DNA of 35,320 nucleotides from the IMG/VR virus record IMGVR_UViG_3300011115_000089, positions 1 to 35,320 of that record. One strand, 5' to 3'. The number at the start of each line of letters is the position of its first letter. Positions within the stretch are counted from its first letter, which is position 1. Shown one piece after another: positions 8,320-14,474 of the stretch. The position numbers and the translations under genes are program-made. The notes under the pieces are model-generated. The model saw only the letters and a program-made list of their open reading frames with translations, did no database searches and had not been told where the DNA came from. Source of the stretch: a virus.

Positions 8320-8647
8320 TGGGCTTTACAAAAGACACTTGGATGCCTTGTAACGGCTCCCCGTCTGCGCCGGTTAATTCGTTTTTAACCGTTTCAGACC
8401 AGCGCATTTGAGCCTTTGTCCACCATATTAGGCTGGAAGTGTCGCCCGATATAGCCTTGGAATACAGCGTTTTGGCAATCTGCCCGTTGGCTTTAGCCTT
8501 GCCCATGTCCAATTCTGCGCGGTAATGCTTGCGCAGCGTTTTATCGTCAATCCCGACCAGGATGGCGATCTGTTCGTGAGGCAAGCCTAACCCACTACTG
8601 GATTCAACCAGTTTGCGAGTTTGATCGTTAACTACGTGCGTAAGCAT
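8312..8647 (-). CDS. terS: Terminase small subunit
   Basis: 111 residues. An N-terminal helix-turn-helix (RKLVESSSGLGLPHEQIAIL, then VGIDDKTLRKHY) resembles the DNA-recognition domain of phage small terminases; the middle (GKAKANGQIAKTLYSKAISG, then WWTKAQMRW) is characteristic of a family always encoded just before terL. It recognises the packaging site and stimulates the large subunit. No pac or cos site is evident by eye. Overlap with terL supports the pairing. Confidence 0.88.
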   Translation of the reverse strand: MLTHVVNDQTRKLVESSSGLGLPHEQIAILVGIDDKTLRKHYRAELDMGKAKANGQIAKTLYSKAISGDTSSLIWWTKAQMRWSETVKNELTGADGEPLQGIQVSFVKPNE

Positions 8648-8674
8648 TTTATAAAGGGGAAATGTGCTGAAATT

Positions 8675-9820
8675 TTAGGCAATCTCGGCAGATTCTGTCA
8701 ATAAAACGGCTTTTTTGCCTGTGAAGTCTTCCCAACGCTTAACAATTGCATCACAATAACCAGCATCTTGTTCCATTAAATATGAACGCATATTGTTTTT
8801 TTCACAAGAAATAGCAATTGTTCCACTGCCCGCAAACAAATCTAACACCGCACCTTTTTCGGGTACTTTCAGATATTCAATTGAAAAATCCATAATTTCT
8901 ACAGGTTTTTGTGTTGGATGAATACTTCCTTTTAATTTATTGCGATTGATTGTCTTGCTTCGTAATGGCTTATCTTCGGTTGTCCATGCTAATTCACCAT
9001 CAGACATTGTTAAGCCATCTTGACCCTTACTCCAATATAGCCAACCACGTGTAGCGGGTAACAAATCAGAAAAATAATTGCCGCCCCAAATTACAGCAGG
9101 AACATTCATGGCAACAATCCAATTAAACATTCCTGCGTCTGGTCTTTCAGCATCCCAATGCTTTTTTTCGTGGTATTTGCGATTGTGTTTAGGATTGGGA
9201 TTTGTTGATTTTTTCTGACCATCAATACCAATTCCATAAGGCGGGTCAGTAACTATTGCATTTGGATATACGCCATCAAGCAATTTATCAATATCAGCAA
9301 CGCTATTGCTATCCCCGCACATAAGCCTGTGGTTGCCCAACTGGTAAATGTCGCCCAGCTTAGTCTTTGGTTTTTCAGGCACTTCCGGCACGGCATCCTC
9401 GTCCGTCAATCCTTCCACAACCTCCGGCTCAAGCAAGGCGGCTAACTCTTTTGGGTCAAAACCCAGCATTTCGAGCGCAAAACCGTCTGCCAAGAGTTCG
9501 TTTAACTCAATGGTTAGCATCTCATTGTCCCACCCAGCATTAAGCGCCAGGCGGTTGTCGGCAATGATGTAAGCCTTCTTTTGGGTTTCTGTCAGGTCTG
9601 CCAGTTCTATGGTTGGAACTTCGGTATATCCCAACTTGCGGGCGGCTAATAGCCTGCCGTGGCCTGCAATGATGCCGTTTGTCCCATCCACCAATATCGG
9701 GTTAGTCCAGCCAAATTCCTTAATGCTTGCCGCGATCTGAGCCACTTGTTCGTCTGAGTGGGTGCGGCTGTTGTTTACATAAGGGATTAGTTCTGTGACC
9801 TTTTTTTGGGTAATTTTCAC
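8675..9820 (-). CDS. ParB-like / DNA methyltransferase fusion
   Basis: 381 residues with a GTG start overlapping the stop of the upstream small gene (GTGA). Residues 1-115 form a ParB/Srx-type domain (IPYVNNSRTHSDEQVAQIAA, then GIIAGHGRLLAARKLG). After a linker (about 130-155), residues 156-375 are a beta-class DNA methyltransferase: DPPYG (about residue 192) and, later, DLFAGSGT (AdoMet site). DPPY points to N6-adenine or N4-cytosine methylation. It probably protects phage DNA from restriction. The base composition changes inside the gene: about 55% GC in 9421-9480 (ParB part) but about 25% in 8881-8940 (methyltransferase part), so the two halves probably have different histories. Confidence 0.92.
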   Translation of the reverse strand: MKITQKKVTELIPYVNNSRTHSDEQVAQIAASIKEFGWTNPILVDGTNGIIAGHGRLLAARKLGYTEVPTIELADLTETQKKAYIIADNRLALNAGWDNEMLTIELNELLADGFALEMLGFDPKELAALLEPEVVEGLTDEDAVPEVPEKPKTKLGDIYQLGNHRLMCGDSNSVADIDKLLDGVYPNAIVTDPPYGIGIDGQKKSTNPNPKHNRKYHEKKHWDAERPDAGMFNWIVAMNVPAVIWGGNYFSDLLPATRGWLYWSKGQDGLTMSDGELAWTTEDKPLRSKTINRNKLKGSIHPTQKPVEIMDFSIEYLKVPEKGAVLDLFAGSGTIAISCEKNNMRSYLMEQDAGYCDAIVKRWEDFTGKKAVLLTESAEIA

Positions 9821-9957
9821 TTTTTCTTTGCCTTTTTCTCGGCTTCCCGCTTCTCAGCGTAGGCAATTGCCACGGCTTGCTTCACGGGTTTACCGGCTTT
9901 TACCTCGGTTTTGATGTTTTCCTTGAAAGCCTTGGGGCTTGCTGATTTTTTAAGCAT
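9817..9957 (-). CDS. Small basic protein, DUF6496-like
   Basis: 46 residues: MLKKSASPKAFKENIKTEVK at the N-terminus, then AGKPVKQAVAIAYAEKREAE and a Lys-rich end. The pattern AFKxN...GKPxKQAVAIAY is seen in very small phage and bacterial proteins of unknown role. Its stop (TGA) overlaps the methyltransferase GTG, and its start lies inside the end of the GroES-like gene, so it is embedded in a coupled series. Its strong positive charge would suit nucleic-acid binding, which is inference. Confidence 0.75.
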   Translation of the reverse strand: MLKKSASPKAFKENIKTEVKAGKPVKQAVAIAYAEKREAEKKAKKK

Positions 9958-10213
9958 TTTCCACCACCGCGCAAATGTCAGCCTCTTGGATTACCTGGTA
10001 GTCCTGCCCGTCAAAGCGATGGGTGGGCCAGTTCAGATAGTCGCCGTTGCCGTACTTTATGAAATCCCCGACTTTCACTTCATAAACGTCAGGGCCGCAA
10101 GCAACAATTGTGCCTTCGTTAAAAGGCTCTTTGTTGTTGACAATGATGATATCAGATAGGTTTCTGACCTGTGGTTTGACCACAACACGGTCTTGCAAAG
10201 GGATTAAATTCAT
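9950..10213 (-). CDS. GroES-like co-chaperonin
   Basis: 87 residues (bacterial GroES is about 97). The start, NLIPLQDRVVVKP, is the diagnostic GroES first strand; SDIIIVNNKEPFNEGTIVAC contains the mobile loop with a hydrophobic III triplet in the place of the IVL motif that binds GroEL; VGDFIKYG and ADICAVVE complete the fold. By analogy with T4 gp31 it may replace host GroES so that the host chaperonin folds the phage coat protein. The ATG overlaps the upstream stop as ATGA. No GroEL gene is present, so it would work with the host's. Confidence 0.9.
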   Translation of the reverse strand: MNLIPLQDRVVVKPQVRNLSDIIIVNNKEPFNEGTIVACGPDVYEVKVGDFIKYGNGDYLNWPTHRFDGQDYQVIQEADICAVVENA

Positions 10214-10458
10214 AGCGCATCCACTTCCGCTAAAAATTTAGGGTCAAGCAATTTGGGCGGCCTGCCACGCTTCTTCGGTTCGGCTTCTGTAGCCGTTACT
10301 TTATCTTCGGTTATGGTCATTGTGACCACAATTTGCGCTTTATGCTCTCCACACCATTCGGTTTTATGCCGATTCTGGAATAGGGGAAAACGCCTACATT
10401 GACCCATTATTTGATGGTCAACAAAAAAAACACATGAATTACAATTACTATCAGCCAT
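10210..10458 (-). CDS. Cys-rich small protein with AT-hook-like tail
   Basis: 82 residues starting MADSNCNSCVFFVDHQIMGQ. The ATG at 10458 was chosen because AGGAGAG lies 6-8 bases upstream; the longer frame from 10557 would begin inside the neighbouring gene. Four cysteines and a histidine (CNSC, QCRRFP, WCGEH) look like a small metal-binding knuckle. The C-terminal part has KKRGRPPK, an AT-hook-like motif. It could be a small DNA-binding or adaptor protein. It precedes the GroES-like gene with an ATGA overlap. No family name recognised. Confidence 0.72.
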   Translation of the reverse strand: MADSNCNSCVFFVDHQIMGQCRRFPLFQNRHKTEWCGEHKAQIVVTMTITEDKVTATEAEPKKRGRPPKLLDPKFLAEVDAL

Positions 10459-10482
10459 GCCAACTCTCCTTGGTTTGGTTAG

Positions 10483-10525
10483 GAGGGTGGTTGGGGTTGT
10501 TCTCCCCTTCCACCCTCTGCTTTTT
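10483..10525 (+). terminator. Strong hairpin; plus-strand terminator or minus-strand mRNA stem
   Basis: GAGGGTGG (10483-10490) pairs with CCACCCTC (10510-10517), and GGGG (10493-10496) with CCCC (10504-10507): about 12 GC-rich base pairs. On the plus strand it is followed by TGCTTTTT. On the minus strand, the direction of the flanking genes, no T-run follows, so leftward mRNA would keep a stable stem just ahead of the Cys-rich gene's ribosome site. It may block antisense transcription, protect the mRNA, or both. Confidence 0.6.
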
Positions 10526-10736
10526 AACGGTAGTGCGAACGGTCGTGCGTGTAGCAAACGGCCTCTTTAGAGCCGCCTTTGAGGTCTTTGCTCATGTAGG
10601 CATCTTCTTTGCCCATGCCAACGCCACCGACAATCTTTTCACGGCGTTCGCCGGATTTGTCGCTTGCCAATGCGCCCTTGGGCACTTTTTCGCCAGTACG
10701 TCCAGATTTGAACGCTTCTTTGTCCATTTTTCCCAT
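10524..10736 (-). CDS. Small charged phage protein, unknown
   Basis: 70 residues starting MGKMDKEAFKSGRTGEKVPK. The ATG at 10736 has AAGGAAA just upstream; the frame extends to a TTG at 10751 but that would place the start on the ribosome site. The protein is rich in Lys, Gly and Glu, with SGERREKIVGGVGMGKEDAY in the middle, and looks disordered. It is the first gene of the leftward series that leads to GroES, methyltransferase and terminase. No function can be assigned. Confidence 0.65.
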   Translation of the reverse strand: MGKMDKEAFKSGRTGEKVPKGALASDKSGERREKIVGGVGMGKEDAYMSKDLKGGSKEAVCYTHDRSHYR

Positions 10737-10745
10737 GATATTTCC

Positions 10746-10788
10746 TTGCAAGGTTAACGGGTGACATTACAATGTCGGGGTCATTATA
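10746..10788. promoter_or_regulatory. Divergent promoters with palindromic operator candidate
   Basis: Rightward: TTGCAA (10746-10751), 16-base spacer, TACAAT (10768-10773). Leftward: a perfect TATAAT on the minus strand (10788-10783) with a weak -35 (TTGTAG, 18 bases away). A perfect inverted repeat GACATT-AC-AATGTC (10763-10776) covers the rightward -10 and the probable leftward start point. This is the only gap between the 70-residue leftward gene (10736) and the 70-residue rightward gene (10803), so one regulator bound here could control both. Confidence 0.55.
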
Positions 10789-10802
10789 GGAGATTTTGCC
10801 AC

Positions 10803-11015
10803 ATGGCTACAAATTTTACCCTCAAACGTGAAAAAGCCGTTCACACCATCCCCAAAGTCTACGAAATTGAGCGCGAGCATAAAGCCGAAAAGCGCAAAGT
10901 CATGGCCTTGGAAAAGGAATTGAAGGCTCATGAGCGCACCGATGCGGCCCACGCCCATCCTATGCACCGATCTCATGAGCAAAAGAGTGCCCCGCTTCCG
11001 TCCATGCGGAAATAG
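10803..11015 (+). CDS. Lone plus-strand small protein, helical, unknown
   Basis: 70 residues starting MATNFTLKREKAVHTIPKVY, with the ATG at 10803 preceded by TAGGAGA. Residues 18-45 are strongly charged and helix-forming (EIEREHKAEKRKVMALEKEL), followed by a His-rich section (HERTDAAHAHPMHRSHEQ). It is transcribed against all its neighbours and its last 56 bases overlap the 3' end of the oppositely oriented HNH nuclease gene. Promoter, ribosome site and palindrome upstream argue that it is real. The mRNA could also act as antisense to the nuclease gene. Function unknown. Confidence 0.65.
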   Translation: MATNFTLKREKAVHTIPKVYEIEREHKAEKRKVMALEKELKAHERTDAAHAHPMHRSHEQKSAPLPSMRK

Positions 11016-11322
11016 GCACTTTGTCAGGCCACTTTCGGGTGGTCAACAGGATTAGGACGGTACGCTGGTGGGCTTTCATCCACATTTCTTGCCGTTCGTC
11101 CTTGCTCATGTCCGCGCCTTGGTCTAGTGCGGAATGACAGGCAAAGCACAGGCTAGCGACTAGGTTATCGTCTGCTTTGACTGCTTTACCCTTGCCGCCT
11201 CCCCAGTTTATGTGTGCGGCGCAGACCGTTCCATCCTCAATTCCACAATGTTGGCAGGCAATTGTGCGGCAGGCTTCTAACAAAGCCTTTGATCTGACGT
11301 ATTTACGCTTCGGAAAAAGCAC
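10960..11322 (-). CDS. HNH-type nuclease, YbcO/DUF1364-like
   Basis: 120 residues, GTG start at 11322, 20 bases inside the end of the NinB-like gene. The core CQHCGIEDGTVCAAHINWGG (residues about 23-42), followed by KADDNLVASLCFACHSALDQ, has paired CxxC cysteines, the AH(I/L) histidine and the final CxxCH of the YbcO/DUF1364 group of phage nucleases found beside ninB in lambdoid genomes. It likely acts in phage recombination or DNA processing. The final 56 bases are overlapped head-on by the plus-strand gene at 10803-11015. Confidence 0.82.
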   Translation of the reverse strand: MLFPKRKYVRSKALLEACRTIACQHCGIEDGTVCAAHINWGGGKGKAVKADDNLVASLCFACHSALDQGADMSKDERQEMWMKAHQRTVLILLTTRKWPDKVPISAWTEAGHSFAHEIGA

Positions 11323-11584
11323 GGAACTTTACCCCTTGTTCTGTACCAAATGCCGTAGATAGTTCAATCAACTCGGTCATCTCGGCAACGGTCATCTTGC
11401 TTGTTCTTGCCCCAATGATGACGAATCCACCGTCAATGCCAGGCACAACCTTTTGTCTTTTAAGGGCGGCGGTCAAAACGTCTTTCCATTCTTCCTTGTG
11501 AAGTTTTTGACCATACCACACCACTTGATTGGCAATGTCCTCAAGGTTTGCCCACATCATGCGGTTTTGTTCAAGGCTTCTCAT
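11303..11584 (-). CDS. ninB: NinB/Orf-like recombination mediator
   Basis: 93 residues. RSLEQNRMMWANLEDIANQV, then VWYGQKLHKEEWKDVLTAAL, then VVPGIDGGFVIIGARTSKMT is the classic NinB pattern (lambda Orf is 146 residues; short forms like this are common in phages). Orf helps load annealing proteins on single-stranded DNA coated with SSB. Together with the ERF protein and YqaJ exonuclease on the other strand it makes a complete phage recombination set. Start overlaps the end of the preceding gene by 14 bases. Confidence 0.88.
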   Translation of the reverse strand: MRSLEQNRMMWANLEDIANQVVWYGQKLHKEEWKDVLTAALKRQKVVPGIDGGFVIIGARTSKMTVAEMTELIELSTAFGTEQGVKFRAFSEA

Positions 11585-11846
11585 CTATTACCCTTAAGAC
11601 GTTTAAAGCCGCTTCTGGCCCGTCAACCCTTGATAAAGGCCCGCCGTACCAATTCTCGAAAAACTTGTCCTGTAAGGCCGTTAAACGCTTTTTAGGGCCA
11701 TCTTTGACTTCCATCAGGATTGTCCATCCTTTGTAGCCGACCAAAAGATCAACAGGTAGGCCAAGAATCCACACGTTTGCCCCTGCCGCCCGTAGTGCGC
11801 TGACTATCTGCGCCTGGTTAGCGTCAACCCTTGCTGCGCGTCTCAT
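11571..11846 (-). CDS. PD-(D/E)XK/VRR-NUC-like nuclease
   Basis: About 91 residues from the ATG at 11846, chosen because it overlaps the upstream stop as ATGA; an ATG 12 bases upstream is also in frame. The arrangement VDANQAQIVSALRAAGANVW, then VDLLVGYKGWTILMEVKDG has the Glu/Gln helix, the Asp strand and the ExK strand of the PD-(D/E)XK fold, and KKRLTALQDKFFENW follows as in small VRR-NUC/Holliday-resolvase-like proteins. It probably cuts branched or recombination DNA. Context (NinB, YbcO-like) agrees. Confidence 0.78.
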   Translation of the reverse strand: MRRAARVDANQAQIVSALRAAGANVWILGLPVDLLVGYKGWTILMEVKDGPKKRLTALQDKFFENWYGGPLSRVDGPEAALNVLRVIDEKP

Positions 11847-12403
11847 GCCGCACCCCATTGCTGGGCCATCGCCTTGGCTATGCCTTTGTAGGTTGTTGAT
11901 CTAAGTTTCCATCGCAACGGGCTGGGCGGCATTTTGTGAATTCTGTCGCTTCTTCCGTCAACAATATTTGTCGGCATTAAATTTGGCAGATTTTTAAGCC
12001 AAAGACAAGTTGACTTGGTTTCACCATGCCCAAATTGCCAAGGCTGGATAATTTGATCTGGCTTACGGATTTTGCTGCTGATAATGCTTATTGGGTTTTC
12101 TATGGCAATTTGGTTTATTGGCGCATCCATCAATGCTTGGACAAACGCCAATGCCTCATCTTGCACACCACTTGCCTTCTTAGCCGCAAAATGTCGCGCT
12201 CCTGATACCGCCAAATGAGTGCATGGTGGGTGGGCAATCATTATGTCCCAGCCATCGTTAATTACGTCAAACACATTGCCTTGGAAATGCGGGCCTTCCG
12301 CATCTGTGGGAAGCAAGTCACAACTCATTGCGTCATGTCCTAAAGCAATAAACGCATCTCGAACCGTTCCAGAATATTCACAAGCAACCAAAACTTTAGC
12401 CAT
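11843..12403 (-). CDS. C5-methyltransferase-like protein, short form
   Basis: 186 residues. It opens with KVLVACEYSGTVRDAF, an AdoMet-binding-like strand-loop, then DIMIAHPPCTHLAVSG with the PPC motif carrying the catalytic cysteine of C5-cytosine methyltransferases, and QIAIENPISIIS, an ENP in place of the usual ENV. The C-terminal part has RSDRIHKMPPSPLR and ends in AKAMAQQW. It is shorter than restriction-associated enzymes and lacks an obvious target-recognition domain; such short forms are frequent in phages. Either a minimal methyltransferase or a relative with changed activity. Confidence 0.75.
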   Translation of the reverse strand: MAKVLVACEYSGTVRDAFIALGHDAMSCDLLPTDAEGPHFQGNVFDVINDGWDIMIAHPPCTHLAVSGARHFAAKKASGVQDEALAFVQALMDAPINQIAIENPISIISSKIRKPDQIIQPWQFGHGETKSTCLWLKNLPNLMPTNIVDGRSDRIHKMPPSPLRWKLRSTTYKGIAKAMAQQWGAA

Positions 12404-12566
12404 TTTTCATTTGCTCCAGTATGTAATCTTTAATTCCCTTGTACAAATCCTCTTTGTCCAATTCCTTGACCCGCCGCCATGCGTAGTCTTTTGCTCCAGG
12501 CATCCGGCACAGGGTAAGGTAATGGGCAAACATCTTGTCGCGGGCCTCATCAGGATGCCAGGGCAT
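12396..12566 (-). CDS. Small phage protein, unknown
   Basis: 56 residues from the ATG at 12566 (MPWHPDEARDKMFAHYLTLC, then RMPGAKDYAWRRVKELDKED). The frame is open up to 12653 but that would overlap the upstream gene by over 100 bases, so the shorter start is preferred. It is Trp- and charge-rich and probably helical. It overlaps both neighbours by 8-17 bases, typical for this operon. No domain recognised. Confidence 0.6.
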   Translation of the reverse strand: MPWHPDEARDKMFAHYLTLCRMPGAKDYAWRRVKELDKEDLYKGIKDYILEQMKNG

Positions 12567-12990
12567 CGCGGGCCATCTGTACAACCGCCACGGGCTTTTT
12601 CCTGCCAGCAGCGTATTCATCCAAAATTTTCCGCGCCCAGGCTTTTGAATCAACCCCTGGCCCCATCCTCAAAGGCGCAAGTTTTGCCAATTCCTGCTTT
12701 ACACGCTCTGGGTCGGCGGCTGGCTCGGGCAAAGCCAAAGGTTTGACAATCGGCGCTTGCATACACAAATTCTTGAACTGGACAAGGTTTGGCGGGCGCT
12801 CGGGTAGGTGTTCTAGGGCATAGGAAATTGACATCATGGCCTCTTTGGATTTCAGAAACCCCGACAATTCGTGCATCCAAAACGACTTTATTTCGTTTAG
12901 CGGGGCGCTTCCCAGCGAGTTATCCCATGCGTTCCCGTAAGTCATGGACAGTCGTTCAAAGAGTCGATCAATGGGTTGTGTCATCTTCAA
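12550..12990 (-). CDS. Lambda P-like replication protein (putative helicase loader)
   Basis: 146 residues (MTQPIDRLFERLSMTYGNAW from the second in-frame ATG at 12984 is an alternative start). The N-terminal part FERLSMTYGNAWD followed by LEHLPERPPNLVQFKNLCMQ resembles the conserved block of lambda P-type proteins, which recruit host DnaB to the origin; lambda P itself is longer (233). The C-terminus is helical and charged. It is directly downstream of a DUF1376 protein, the usual order in O-P-like modules. The assignment rests on pattern and context. Confidence 0.62.
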   Translation of the reverse strand: MKMTQPIDRLFERLSMTYGNAWDNSLGSAPLNEIKSFWMHELSGFLKSKEAMMSISYALEHLPERPPNLVQFKNLCMQAPIVKPLALPEPAADPERVKQELAKLAPLRMGPGVDSKAWARKILDEYAAGRKKPVAVVQMARDALAS

Positions 12991-13702
12991 TCTCCAAAAA
13001 TGGTGAATATTCGGACGTTCTGCCTGTCATGGCCTCCCATCGCTTGCGCTTGAAATCGTATTCCTTCTCGGCAAAGGATTTCTGCCCTGCATCCTTGTCT
13101 TTCAGCCATTCAGCCTTAAACCCTGTCCATCCCCTTGCACAACAGGTTTCTAGGGCGGCTTGGAGGCTTATCCCTGCTTTACCGGCTTCCTTGATGATGC
13201 CGTTCAAAGCGGTTTGGGTTACGGCGGCTTTCTTGGCCTTGCGTAAAGTTAACCAATCCTGCCAAACAATGTCCGTCACACCGTCAGGTGGGGCGACTGT
13301 ATTATTCTTTGGTTTATGGTTATTGGTTATTGGTTCTTGGTTAATGGTTGCTATTGGGGTAGCAGTAGGGAGGGGAATGGGGGGGCTATCGGGAGGGGAT
13401 TGCCAACGCTTTGCGGCACCACGCTTTCCAGCGTCCACCATCTCTCTGTACTTGGCTATTTCAGCGTCTGCCCGAGGGCTAACAAAACCATTTTCTGTAC
13501 TGACAAAAAACTCGTCCAAGACGCTTAAAACCTCTTGTTCGTATTCCCGCAAGCCAATCTGCCTGGCAATGTCGCGTTGCCGAATTGGGGTTTCGTGTAG
13601 GTAGTAATGATCCAAAAGCCGCCGGTAGGCTATGTCCTCAATCGCATTTAGATGATGCGTGTGGCTCTTGTAGTCACCAATGTGGAATTGGTAGTAGTGC
13701 AT
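12968..13702 (-). CDS. DUF1376 replication-associated protein (O-like position)
   Basis: 244 residues, ATG at 13702 preceded by AAAGGTT. The N-terminal domain is a clear DUF1376: MHYYQFHIGDYKSHTHHLNA, then IEDIAYRRLLDHYYL, IARQIGL and VLDEFF with FVSPRADAEIAKYRE. A Pro/Thr/Asn-rich linker follows (about residues 105-140, including TINQEPITNNHKPKNN), then a helical C-terminal domain. Such proteins occupy the place of replication initiator O in many phages and are thought to bind the origin; the linker DNA is itself repetitive, as origins inside such genes often are. Origin not proven. Confidence 0.78.
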   Translation of the reverse strand: MHYYQFHIGDYKSHTHHLNAIEDIAYRRLLDHYYLHETPIRQRDIARQIGLREYEQEVLSVLDEFFVSTENGFVSPRADAEIAKYREMVDAGKRGAAKRWQSPPDSPPIPLPTATPIATINQEPITNNHKPKNNTVAPPDGVTDIVWQDWLTLRKAKKAAVTQTALNGIIKEAGKAGISLQAALETCCARGWTGFKAEWLKDKDAGQKSFAEKEYDFKRKRWEAMTGRTSEYSPFLEIEDDTTH

Positions 13703-13798
13703 GGTTTTAACCTTTATCACGGTTGTTATCACATAAAAGAAGCATCGGCAGGACGGTGATAAGTCGTCTTTTCCCCCGCTAAAGGTAGCCGCGCCCTA

Positions 13799-13825
13799 AC
13801 TATAACTCAATTTTTCACTTGTGAA
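13799..13825 (-). promoter_or_regulatory. Leftward promoter with operator palindrome (third site)
   Basis: Minus-strand TATAGT (13804-13799) lies 15 bases from TTCACA, which is half of the perfect palindrome TTCACTTGTGAA (13814-13825). The half-site TTCAC/GTGAA matches the operators at 14418-14429 and 14485-14496, except that the spacer between halves is 2 rather than 4 bases. It would drive the leftward replication genes starting at 13702 and be occluded by the same regulator. Confidence 0.45.
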
Positions 13826-13883
13826 GTTGGTGGTTGCTCACATAAAGCAGTGGAACCTGATTTACCTATTGGAACTTCAAGAC

Positions 13884-14216
13884 AACGGCGCTAACCCGTT
13901 AAACAACCACCAACACGGCTGGGGACTGCATCTTGCGATAGGCTCCGTGCGCTCTCGGTTGACTACCAGCCTGTACCTTGTCCGAGGGTATCAATCCCCA
14001 TGCGTGTAAGTTGTTGGTGTCCCAATCGCCAGCAGGGTGCTTCCCTCTGGCCGGAGCGTGGGTGGGTTGTATCAGCCGCAAAGCCCTCACGATGCGACAT
14101 AGCCAAAGCGTCCCTTGGCGATTTCCCGTTTCCACCAACACGGCTGGAGACTGAATCTCATGCAACGGGCATCACCCGCTGCTCGGTTGTGAACCGACAA
14201 TCCCCATGCGTCTTGG
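13884..14216 (+). ncRNA. Candidate structured RNA built of two imperfect repeat units
   Basis: Two related units, A (13887-14006) and B (14117-14210), share GGCGnnnnCCCGTT, CCACCAACACGGCTGG, a small hairpin (GGGA-CTGCA-TCTT in A; GAGA-CTGAA-TCTC in B), a CTCGG/CCGA stem, and end in CAATCCCCATGCGT. Between them AATCGCCA (14024-14031) pairs perfectly with TGGCGATT (14116-14123), enclosing a CCAG/AGGG...CCCT/CTGG hairpin. The G-U changes in unit A keep the first hairpin paired only if the plus strand is the RNA. No terminator or strong promoter is obvious. No good protein-coding frame covers it. Alternative: a replication origin or recombination region. Confidence 0.45.
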
Positions 14217-14226
14217 CGCTGTAACT

Positions 14227-14406
14227 TTAACCTACTTTTTGCGCTTCCGCAATCTGCTTCTTGAACTTGTACACCAGCACCTGCTGCCATGATTTAGGCA
14301 CACCGCGCTGCCGCCAGTTGCTGATGACGTTCTGCTTTACGTCCAGCATATAGGCCAATCTGCCTACCCCGCCAGCCGCTTTGATTGCTATTTCTAGGAT
14401 TTCCAT
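14227..14406 (-). CDS. Cro-like DNA-binding regulator
   Basis: 59 residues: MEILEIAIKAAGGVGRLAYM, then LDVKQNVISNWRQRGVPKSW and a basic tail. GGVGRLAYMLDVKQNVISNWRQRG is a textbook helix-turn-helix of the Cro/YdaS type (phage Cro proteins are 60-80 residues). The ATG at 14406 is only 5 bases from a perfect minus-strand TATAAT (14417-14412), so the message would start at or beside the ATG. It stands between divergent promoters and probably binds the TCACnnnnGTGA sites there. No larger CI-type repressor is encoded in the window. Confidence 0.82.
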   Translation of the reverse strand: MEILEIAIKAAGGVGRLAYMLDVKQNVISNWRQRGVPKSWQQVLVYKFKKQIAEAQKVG

Positions 14407-14411
14407 TCCCC

Positions 14412-14440
14412 ATTATATCACATCCGTGAAGTGTTGTATT
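14412..14440 (-). promoter_or_regulatory. Leftward promoter and operator of Cro-like gene
   Basis: A perfect TATAAT on the minus strand (14417-14412) is immediately preceded by the operator TCACGGATGTGA (14429-14418). A -35 is weak (AATACA at 17 bases). The expected start point falls on or next to the ATG, so the transcript would be leaderless, as for lambda cI made from PRM. The operator fills the promoter spacer. Confidence 0.65.
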
Positions 14441-14474
14441 AGGGAAACTCCCTATAAAAAAAGTTAAAAAAGAC

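Noticed and set aside
13899-14165. Minus-strand 88-codon frame and overlapping frames across the repeat region
   Set aside because: No ribosome site or known motif; the repeats are conserved in stems and not in codon positions, so an RNA or DNA element explains them better.
13905-14216. tRNA-like reading of the two repeat units (loops CTGCATC and CTGAATC; GGGTATCAATCCC)
   Set aside because: No acceptor stem closes, the hairpin loops are not seven bases with a proper U33, and the T-loop consensus is not met.
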